Shown: one piece after another, positions 1 to 5,393 of the stretch
How the letters are laid out: every line of letters starts with the position of its first letter
Position numbering within the stretch: the first letter of the stretch is position 1
Assembly (NCBI GenBank): GCA_009923965.1
Contig: RFSL01000040.1
Location: 1-7,560 of the forward strand
DNA: 7,560 nucleotides
Reading direction: 5' to 3'
Source of the DNA: Flavobacteriia bacterium
Lineage (GTDB): Bacteria > Bacteroidota > Bacteroidia > Flavobacteriales_D > Crocinitomicaceae
Made by a program: the position numbers and the translations under genes
The notes under the pieces: generated by a model
What the model was told of the DNA's origin: nothing
Database searches by the model: none
Seen by the model: only the letters and a program-made list of their open reading frames with translations

Positions 1-106
1 TAATCAGGAATAAAGACAATAAAATGAAGAAACTTCATCTTAAAATCGGAACATCTTCAAGAAATGATTTGGTTATTGAGGGTTCAGGGCACAAAAAAGT
101 AGATTT
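1..106. other. Region upstream of hpf, no supported gene
   Basis: All three forward frames are interrupted or unconvincing here. The frame of hpf has stops at 11, 20, 41, 65 and 77, and another frame has TAA at position 1 and TGA at 25. The third frame opens with an ATG at 24 but then runs through the hpf coding region out of frame. The TAA at position 1 could be the end of an upstream gene, but the window does not show it. I see no clear TAnnTTTG promoter box; the nearest match is ATGATTTG at 64-71, which is weak. Confidence 0.4.
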
Positions 107-394
107 ATGGAACAACAAATTCACACAGTTCATTTTAAAGCAGACAAAAAACTATTGGATTTTATTCACGATAAAATCAATAAGTTACAGCTATTTAATC
201 AGGCAATTACTTCTATTGAAGTATTTTTGATTCTAGAAAATGATAAGGAAAAACAAAATAAAATTACAGAGATAAAAATTCATCTACCGGGCATAGAATT
301 ATTTGCTAAAAAACATGCAAAATCTTTTGAAGAATCGATTGATCTTTCATTTGAAGCTATCCGCAAACAAATCCAAAAGGACAAAGAAAAATAA
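107..394 (+). CDS. hpf: Short-form ribosome hibernation promoting factor (HPF/RaiA family)
   Basis: This 95-residue protein fits the short HPF/YfiA (RaiA) family, which binds the 30S subunit near the decoding centre in stationary phase and stabilises inactive ribosomes. The N-terminal strand IHTVHFKADKKLLDFI (residues 5-20) followed by a helix, then the strand IEVFLILEN, the strand ITEIKIHLPG and the C-terminal helix SFEESIDLSFEAIRKQIQK match the family's beta-alpha-beta-beta-beta-alpha fold. The Lys-rich C-terminal helix is typical. There is no long-form C-terminal dimerisation domain, so 100S formation of the long-HPF kind is not expected from this protein alone. ATG 107 is the only possible start: the reading frame is open upstream only to the stop at 77-79, and it contains no other start codon. 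No Shine-Dalgarno is visible, and the bases before the start are A-rich. The next gene lies 96 bases downstream and probably has its own promoter. Confidence 0.9.
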   Translation: MEQQIHTVHFKADKKLLDFIHDKINKLQLFNQAITSIEVFLILENDKEKQNKITEIKIHLPGIELFAKKHAKSFEESIDLSFEAIRKQIQKDKEK

Positions 395-464
395 GGAATT
401 GTATCTATTTTCGTTTTTCTGTACTTTTAAGGTGCAATCATAGTATCTTGCTATTGAATTTGCA

Positions 465-472
465 TATCTTTG
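465..472 (+). promoter_or_regulatory. Putative -7 promoter element (TATCTTTG) for the sugar kinase operon
   Basis: TATCTTTG matches the Bacteroidota housekeeping-sigma -7 consensus TAnnTTTG exactly and ends 18 bases before the ATG at 491. That would give a short leader of roughly a dozen bases. A clear -33 TTTG at the usual spacing is missing; the nearest TTG is at 448-450, only 14 bases upstream of the box, so the assignment rests on the -7 box and its position. It is the best promoter candidate for the four-gene block at 491-4778. Confidence 0.5.
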
Positions 473-490
473 CTTTCCAAAAAAATCTAT

Positions 491-1414
491 ATGAGATTAG
501 TAACTGTTGGAAGTGTTGCCTTTGATGCGATTGAGTCGCCTTTTGGGAAAACGGATAAAATTGTCGGTGGCGCAGGAACTTTCATCACCTTAGCGTCTTC
601 ATTTTTTGTAAAAGAACAAGGAATCATATCTGTTGTAGGCGACGATTTTCCGGCTTCGACCATAGAAAATATGAAAGCTAAAGGCATAGATATTCAAGGT
701 ATTCAAATTAAGGCTGGCGAAAAAACTTTTTTTTGGTCTGGGCGTTATCATAATGACATGAATTCTAGAGATACGCTTGTAACTGAATTGAATGTTTTAG
801 AACATTTTAATCCGATTGTACCTCAAGCTTTTCAAGGTGCTGATTACTTAATGCTTGGTAATTTAAGTCCTCAAGTGCAACGCATGGTTATTGAGCGAAT
901 GGAAAAGCGCCCGAAACTTATAGCAATGGATACGATGAATTTTTGGATGGATATTGCCTTAGAAGAATTAAAGAAAACAATGGCTTTAGTGGATGTTTTA
1001 ATTATAAATGATGAAGAGGCACGACAACTTTCTGGAGTTTATTCATTGGTAAAAGCTGCAAAAGTTATTCGCGCAATGGGTCCACAAATAGTAATTATTA
1101 AGAAGGGTGAACATGGCGCCTTATTGTTCCACGAAGAAAATATGTTTTTTGCACCGGCCTTACCTTTAGAGGATGTTTTTGATCCAACAGGAGCTGGTGA
1201 TACATTTGCCGGTGGATTTATGGGTTATATTGCTGCAACAGATGATTTTTCTTTTGAGAACATGAAAAGAGCGATTATTGCAGGTTCAGCACTTGCATCT
1301 TTTTGTGTTGAAAAATTTGGCACACAACGTTTGCTTGAACTTACTAAAAAAGAATTAAATGCCCGAGTAAAACAATTTGTTACTTTGGGTAATTTTGAAA
1401 TGAAAGAAGTATAA
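491..1414 (+). CDS. PfkB-family carbohydrate kinase (ribokinase-like), substrate unknown
   Basis: This is a 307-residue cytoplasmic ATP-dependent sugar or nucleoside kinase of the ribokinase/PfkB fold. The N-terminus carries VTVGSVAFDAIE (residues 4-15) and the Gly-Gly substrate-binding signature IVGGAGTF (24-31). The C-terminal PfkB signature DPTGAGDTFAGGF begins at residue 231; it contains the anion-hole GAGD and the catalytic base Asp237. The length is normal for the family. I chose ATG 491 over an in-frame TTG at 470 because the TTG overlaps the putative -7 promoter box and because residue 1 then sits directly before the first beta strand. Sequence alone does not fix the substrate: the fold covers ribose, fructose, adenosine, ketodeoxygluconate and others. 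The DUF349 gene starts 6 bases after its stop, so this is the first gene of the apparent operon. A run of eight T at 727-734 lies inside the gene and is in frame. Confidence 0.9.
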   Translation: MRLVTVGSVAFDAIESPFGKTDKIVGGAGTFITLASSFFVKEQGIISVVGDDFPASTIENMKAKGIDIQGIQIKAGEKTFFWSGRYHNDMNSRDTLVTELNVLEHFNPIVPQAFQGADYLMLGNLSPQVQRMVIERMEKRPKLIAMDTMNFWMDIALEELKKTMALVDVLIINDEEARQLSGVYSLVKAAKVIRAMGPQIVIIKKGEHGALLFHEENMFFAPALPLEDVFDPTGAGDTFAGGFMGYIAATDDFSFENMKRAIIAGSALASFCVEKFGTQRLLELTKKELNARVKQFVTLGNFEMKEV

Positions 1415-1420
1415 TAAGTT

Positions 1421-3130
1421 ATGGAAAAAATCGATTTTCAAGCTCAAATTGAGTCGCACTTAGCGGCGGATGATTTAGTTGTCTTAGGAAGAGATGTTGC
1501 TGCTTTGCGCAGTTCATTTGAGGACTATTATTTGGAGATAGAACGTCAAGAGCAAGTAAAAAAAATTGAAGCTCAAGCAAAAGGCGACAAATATGAATTG
1601 CTTGATTTTCAGTATGAAAAAGACCTCTTTTATGCAGCTTACAAATCATTTCAGGAGAAACGAAAAATTCAGGTAAACCTAAAAACAACTTTGGAAACAG
1701 AGAATTTAAGACTTAAACGTAGTCTAATTCAACAGTTAAAAGATGTTATTGAAAATGAAGAAAAAATAGGTTCTGCTTTTAATGCACACAAGGAAATCCA
1801 TGAAACCTGGAAAAAAATTGGTGACATTCCTCTAGATAAGAGAGAAGATATTCAAAAAGAATACTCTCGCTTAATTGAGATATTTTTCTATAACATAAAA
1901 ATATACCGCGAATTAAAAGCAAATGATTATAAGCGTAATTCTCAGTTAAAACAAGATATTATTTTTAAGCTGAAGAATTTAAGAAATAGCAGTTTAAATG
2001 TCAGAGATTTAGAATCTTCACTTCGTGGTCTTCAAAATGAATGGGAGGAAATCGGGCCAGTGAACAACGAAGAATGGGAGGTTTTGAAAAATAGTTATTG
2101 GGAAGCTGTTCGTTCTGTTTATGAAAAAACAAATCAGTTTTATGATGAACAACGAAATGAATTAGCTGATAATCTTCTTAAAAAACGTGGAATTATCTCT
2201 GAACTTTCTACTCTTCTTGAAAGCACCTCAACTTTAGAAAAAGCAAAAGATTGGGAAAAAGCCACCGAAAAAGTTATTCAAATTCAAGCTGCTTGGAAAC
2301 TAATTGGTTTTGGACCTAAGAAAGATAACGACAAAGTATGGAAGGAATTTAGAGAAAAATGCGACCTCTTCTTTTCGGCAAAAAAAGAATTTAATAAATC
2401 TATTGACTCATTAAATAGAGGTTTTGCAGATCAAAAGAGAGAATTGATTGAGAAAGCAAAATCATTTAAAGATTCTACAGATTGGAAGACGAGTGCAGAA
2501 AAAATTATTTCCTTACAGAAAAACTGGAAGTCCTTGGGTTCGGCAGGACAAAAGTATGATAATAAATTATGGGCTGATTTTCGTTCTGCTTGTGATGATT
2601 TTTTCACTGCAAGAGAACGAAATTTCGCTGCACAAGACGCCGCTTTAATTGAGAATTTAACTGCAAAAAATGACTTAATTGCAAGTTTACATGAAATGCA
2701 ACTTCCAGAGTCAAAATCAGAAGCACTAGCGGTTTTACGAAATACTAGCGAGCAATTTTCAACAATGGGACACGTACCGTTGAAAAATAAAAATGATGTG
2801 TATGAGCGCTTTAAAAAAGCAATTGATGCAAAGTATTCCTCATTAAAGCTAGAAGCAGACGAAAAAGATAGAATTTTATTCCAAGCAAAAATTGATACGC
2901 TAGGTTCAAGTCCTGAACGTCAAAAGTTACTTACGAATGAAAAAAATGAAATAAGAAAGCAAATGGATGCCTTAGGAAAGGAAATCATACAGATGGAAAA
3001 TAACCTTGGGTTTTTCGCTCGTTCAAAGGGTGCAGATCAATTAAGAAAAGAGGTTGAAGGAAAAGTTCAGGTTTTACAAACAAAGATCGATGGCCTGAAA
3101 AAGAAATTGAAACTCATCCCTCATGAATAG
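1421..3130 (+). CDS. DUF349 protein with five tandem repeats and a C-terminal coiled coil
   Basis: This 569-residue protein is highly charged, mostly helical and cytoplasmic, with no signal peptide or membrane segment. It contains five DUF349-type repeats, each with a core W-x-x-[IL]-G followed by a helix ending in an aromatic-rich patch such as DLFFSAK or DDFFTAR. The core aromatic residues are W130, W208, W292, W369 and F446, spaced 78, 84, 77 and 77 residues. Repeats 3 and 4 (around 247-400) are the best conserved. Repeat 5 has Phe in place of Trp (EQFSTMG). About 95 N-terminal residues precede the repeats. The last ~90 residues look like a Lys/Glu-rich coiled coil containing NNLGFFARSKGADQLRKEV, a stretch I recall from Bacteroidota members of this family. 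DUF349 is known to occur singly or in up to about five copies; I know of no established biochemical function. The gene follows the kinase by 6 bases, and its last 8 bases overlap the start of the membrane-protein gene. Confidence 0.88.
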   Translation: MEKIDFQAQIESHLAADDLVVLGRDVAALRSSFEDYYLEIERQEQVKKIEAQAKGDKYELLDFQYEKDLFYAAYKSFQEKRKIQVNLKTTLETENLRLKRSLIQQLKDVIENEEKIGSAFNAHKEIHETWKKIGDIPLDKREDIQKEYSRLIEIFFYNIKIYRELKANDYKRNSQLKQDIIFKLKNLRNSSLNVRDLESSLRGLQNEWEEIGPVNNEEWEVLKNSYWEAVRSVYEKTNQFYDEQRNELADNLLKKRGIISELSTLLESTSTLEKAKDWEKATEKVIQIQAAWKLIGFGPKKDNDKVWKEFREKCDLFFSAKKEFNKSIDSLNRGFADQKRELIEKAKSFKDSTDWKTSAEKIISLQKNWKSLGSAGQKYDNKLWADFRSACDDFFTARERNFAAQDAALIENLTAKNDLIASLHEMQLPESKSEALAVLRNTSEQFSTMGHVPLKNKNDVYERFKKAIDAKYSSLKLEADEKDRILFQAKIDTLGSSPERQKLLTNEKNEIRKQMDALGKEIIQMENNLGFFARSKGADQLRKEVEGKVQVLQTKIDGLKKKLKLIPHE

Positions 3131-3791
3131 TTTTATAAATATTTTATTGCTGATTGTTACTTTCCCAACAATGCTGCTCTGTATTTTTATTGGTTTTGAT
3201 TTACCAATTGAGTTTTTAAGAACTACAGCGCGAACGATGCCTTATGCTTCAGAAATTTTACTCGTTTTTAGCTTGCTTTTATTAGTTATTTCCCTGCGCC
3301 GTTCAATTCGCAGATGGATGGGGGTTCGGATGACTAAGCAAACTAAAAAATTTCATTGGAATTCTGAAATTAGTCAAACTCGAAAGCAAAGAGTTATTGT
3401 ATATACACTCCTCGAGGCTGCTGTATTACTAAGTTTAGCTATTGGTTATTATTTTTTAACACCAGAAGCTTGGTTTCCTGCCCTTGTAATGCTAGTTTTT
3501 TCAATAGAAAGTATCGTTTTCTTATTAATTTGTAGTAGAAAATTATTTAGAATAGGACTAAGTTCCAAGGCTATTTTAGTCGCTGATAGAGAAGTTATTT
3601 TAATTTATCTGGCAGGCTTAAGACAAGTCAGTATTAGTCAACAAACAGTTTATTTTGATTACACAAATGACCTGCAATTGTCATTTCCTACAGATTGTTT
3701 GTTAGCAGAAGAGAAAGAACTTTTTTTTGAGAATTTAAGTAGCTTAGTAGATAAAAACAAAGTCTTGTTTCGAAATGTAACTACTTCATAA
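3123..3791 (+). CDS. Unrecognised membrane protein: four helices plus a PH-like C-terminal domain
   Basis: I do not recognise a named family. The 222-residue protein shows four hydrophobic segments at about residues 5-25, 43-58, 91-112 and 117-137. A basic loop lies between helices 2 and 3 (RRSIRRW at 59-65, then many Lys/Arg up to residue 90). The positive-inside rule puts that loop, and so both termini, in the cytoplasm. From about residue 139 to the end is a soluble domain of ~80 residues with alternating strands (KAILVAD, EVILIYLAG, VSISQQTVYFDY, DLQLSFP) and a final helix (EEKELFFENLSSLVDK). This pattern resembles bacterial PH-like domains of the YcxB/YdbT type, an inference from strand order only. 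The ATG at 3123 overlaps the DUF349 stop by 8 bases, and the glycosyltransferase ATG follows its own stop with no gap. It is therefore embedded in the operon and probably made together with its neighbours. A run of eight T at 3721-3728 is in frame. Confidence 0.75.
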   Translation: MNSFINILLLIVTFPTMLLCIFIGFDLPIEFLRTTARTMPYASEILLVFSLLLLVISLRRSIRRWMGVRMTKQTKKFHWNSEISQTRKQRVIVYTLLEAAVLLSLAIGYYFLTPEAWFPALVMLVFSIESIVFLLICSRKLFRIGLSSKAILVADREVILIYLAGLRQVSISQQTVYFDYTNDLQLSFPTDCLLAEEKELFFENLSSLVDKNKVLFRNVTTS

Positions 3792-4778
3792 ATGAAAATC
3801 CTTATTACTCGCTTTAGTTCAATTGGAGATATCGTCTTGACTTTCCCCATTCTAAGGTGTTTAAAAATTCAAGTGCCAAGTTCAGAAATTCATTACGCTA
3901 CAAAGATTCAGTTCAAGGAATTACTAATGGCATCTGAGTACATAGATCGACAGTATTTTTTAGAGAATTCACTTAAAGATTTAATAAAAGCGCTTCGAAA
4001 AGAGAAGTATGACCTAATAATTGATCTTCATAATAACCTCAGAACACTACAAATTTCTTCTGCTCTTGGTGTAAAAACACTTCGTTTCCCAAAACTAAAT
4101 TTTAAAAAATGGCTTTTAGTCAATTTGAAAGTAAACAAAATGCCTAATCTTCATCTTGTTGATCGCTATTTTCATGCAGTAAAATCACTCGGTGTAGTTA
4201 ATGATGGTAAAAACAACACTTTTTTTATTTCTGCAGAAAATGAAATTGACATTAAAAAACAATTTAATTTAAGTCAAAAATCTTATATCTCTGTTGTAAT
4301 TGGAGCGCAATTTTCGACAAAAAGAATTCCACTTGATAAATTAATTGAAATACTATCAGGAATAAATTATCCAATTGTCTTGATTGGCGGAAAAACTGAT
4401 AAAAATGTTTCAGATGAACTCTGCAAGAACTTAACACAAAAAGAAATTTATTCTGCCTGTGGAGATTTCAACATTCTTCAATCCGCAAGTATTGTAAAAC
4501 AAAGTAAAGCAGTTTTAACAAACGATACGGGAATGATGCACATTGCTTCATGCTTTTCTCTTCCAATTACAACGGTTTGGGGAAATACAAGTTCTGCATT
4601 TGGAATGTCGGCATACACTCCGGAAAATAAATCGGAAATTTTTAATTTTGAAGTTCAAGATTTAGCTTGCCGTCCTTGTTCAAAAATTGGATTTCAAAAA
4701 TGCCCAAAAGGTCATTTTAAGTGCATGGAGCTACAAGATGCCTTGTTGATTTCTCAACAAATAAATAAGGGGATTTAA
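3792..4778 (+). CDS. Glycosyltransferase family 9 (ADP-heptose:LPS heptosyltransferase-like)
   Basis: This 328-residue GT-B fold enzyme belongs to CAZy family GT9, the WaaC/WaaF group that transfers heptose from ADP-heptose onto the lipopolysaccharide core at the cytoplasmic face of the inner membrane. The N-terminal motif RFSSIGDIVLTFP (residues 7-19) holds Asp13, which aligns with the catalytic Asp of WaaC. DLHNNLRT (78-85) is typical of the acceptor half. GAQFSTKRIP (from 171) and TNDTGMMHIAS (from 243) are the nucleotide-sugar half signatures, and VWGNTS follows. Near the C-terminus four cysteines, C293, C296, C304 and C311, form the C-x2-C-x7-C-x6-C pattern seen in WaaF-type proteins. 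The length is normal. Donor and acceptor cannot be fixed: Bacteroidota GT9 enzymes may use sugars other than heptose. It is the last gene of the block, starts directly after the membrane-protein stop, and its stop overlaps the stop of the convergent thioesterase. Confidence 0.88.
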   Translation: MKILITRFSSIGDIVLTFPILRCLKIQVPSSEIHYATKIQFKELLMASEYIDRQYFLENSLKDLIKALRKEKYDLIIDLHNNLRTLQISSALGVKTLRFPKLNFKKWLLVNLKVNKMPNLHLVDRYFHAVKSLGVVNDGKNNTFFISAENEIDIKKQFNLSQKSYISVVIGAQFSTKRIPLDKLIEILSGINYPIVLIGGKTDKNVSDELCKNLTQKEIYSACGDFNILQSASIVKQSKAVLTNDTGMMHIASCFSLPITTVWGNTSSAFGMSAYTPENKSEIFNFEVQDLACRPCSKIGFQKCPKGHFKCMELQDALLISQQINKGI

Positions 4779-5290
4779 TCTTCCGCAAATAATTTCTTTA
4801 ATTCTGTAGCATCGCTGGGCTTCATTTTTCCTGCAAGGATAAGACTTAATTGCTTTCTTCTTAAAGCTCCATCAAAACGCTTTATTTCTTCCTCTGTTTC
4901 GGGAATTAATTCAGGAACTTGAATTGGCCCTCCATTTTGATCAACTGCTACAAAAGTATAAATGGCTTCATTGCATTTTTCTCTAACTCCAGTTATTGCA
5001 TCTTCAACAAACACATCAACAAATACTTCCATAGAACTTGAAAAGGAACGAGATACTTTTGCTTCAAGAGTTAAAATAGAGGCGTGTTTTATCGGTTTTT
5101 GAAATGAAACGTTATTAACGGAAGCTGTTACCACAACTCGTTTGCAATGTCTGTGTGCGGATACACTCGAAATGAGATCCATCCATGCTAAAAGCTGTCC
5201 GCCAAATAAATTTCCTTGTGTATTTGTGTCGTTGGGTAGCACAACTTTAGTTGAAATAGATAATGTTTCTACTGCTTTTTTTGATATCAT
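4775..5290 (-). CDS. Acyl-CoA thioesterase, hotdog fold (YciA/BFIT type)
   Basis: This 171-residue cytoplasmic enzyme hydrolyses acyl-CoA to free acid and CoA. Residues 19-38 follow the YciA pattern P-x-D-T-N-x-x-G-N-x-F-G-G with a downstream MD; Asp38 aligns with the catalytic Asp44 of Haemophilus influenzae YciA. Further family matches are VNNVSFQKPIKHA (second strand region) and YTFVAVDQNGG before the C-terminal part. About 45 residues beyond the single hotdog domain (from PELIPETEEE) form a charged tail longer than in YciA. The start at 5290 sits 4 bases after a TACATTTG box, and no better start lies upstream. The gene stands alone on the minus strand, convergent with the glycosyltransferase and divergent from the metalloprotease. 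The preferred chain length of its substrate cannot be read from sequence. Confidence 0.9.
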   Translation of the reverse strand: MISKKAVETLSISTKVVLPNDTNTQGNLFGGQLLAWMDLISSVSAHRHCKRVVVTASVNNVSFQKPIKHASILTLEAKVSRSFSSSMEVFVDVFVEDAITGVREKCNEAIYTFVAVDQNGGPIQVPELIPETEEEIKRFDGALRRKQLSLILAGKMKPSDATELKKLFAED

Positions 5291-5294
5291 TCTA

Positions 5295-5302
5295 CAAATG
5301 TA
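5295..5302 (-). promoter_or_regulatory. Putative -7 promoter element (TACATTTG) for the thioesterase
   Basis: Read on the minus strand, TACATTTG matches TAnnTTTG exactly and is followed by TAGA and then the ATG of the thioesterase. With the usual distance from this box to the transcription start, the mRNA would begin at or within a few bases of the ATG, giving a leaderless or almost leaderless message. A -33 TTTG at normal spacing is not clear; a TTTG lies about 11 bases upstream, which is too close. Confidence 0.45.
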
Positions 5303-5336
5303 TTCAATCCAGTCAAATATCTTAATTTAAATTGTG

Positions 5337-5344
5337 TATCTTCG
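5337..5344 (+). promoter_or_regulatory. Possible -7 promoter element (TATCTTCG) for the metalloprotease
   Basis: TATCTTCG differs from the Bacteroidota TAnnTTTG consensus at one position and lies about 50 bases before the ATG at 5394. The leader would be roughly 40-45 AT-rich bases. No -33 TTTG is seen at good spacing, so this is a weak call. It shares the 103-base divergent spacer (5291-5393) with the thioesterase promoter; no palindromic operator is obvious there. Confidence 0.25.
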
Positions 5345-5393
5345 GCAAACATTTTTTGTCAAAGTTGTTTTATCACTAAATTAAATAATTTTA

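Noticed and set aside
24..230. Open frame of 68 codons whose first residues (KIGTSSRNDLVIEG) vaguely recall the start of an FHA domain
   Set aside because: From position 107 it runs through hpf in another frame, the rest has no FHA features such as the Ser-x-x-His loop, and hpf is a clear family match. The likeness is short enough to be chance, though a decayed gene end cannot be excluded.
470..490. In-frame TTG start that would lengthen the sugar kinase by 7 residues
   Set aside because: It overlaps the TATCTTTG promoter box, so it would lie upstream of the expected transcript start, and ATG 491 leads straight into the first beta strand of the fold.
727..734. Run of eight T (another at 3721-3728) that might mark a terminator or a slippage site
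   Set aside because: Neither has a GC-rich stem before it, both lie in frame inside intact genes, and the downstream reading frames continue normally.
1419..1688. Minus-strand open frame of 89 codons opposite the DUF349 gene
   Set aside because: Fully antisense to a recognised protein, no family resemblance and no promoter box of its own.
2448..2648. Plus-strand open frame of 66 codons inside the DUF349 gene
   Set aside because: Out of frame within well-conserved DUF349 repeats; it is a shadow.
5142..5330. Plus-strand open frame of 62 codons over the thioesterase start
   Set aside because: It is antisense to the catalytic hotdog motif and shows no recognisable features.
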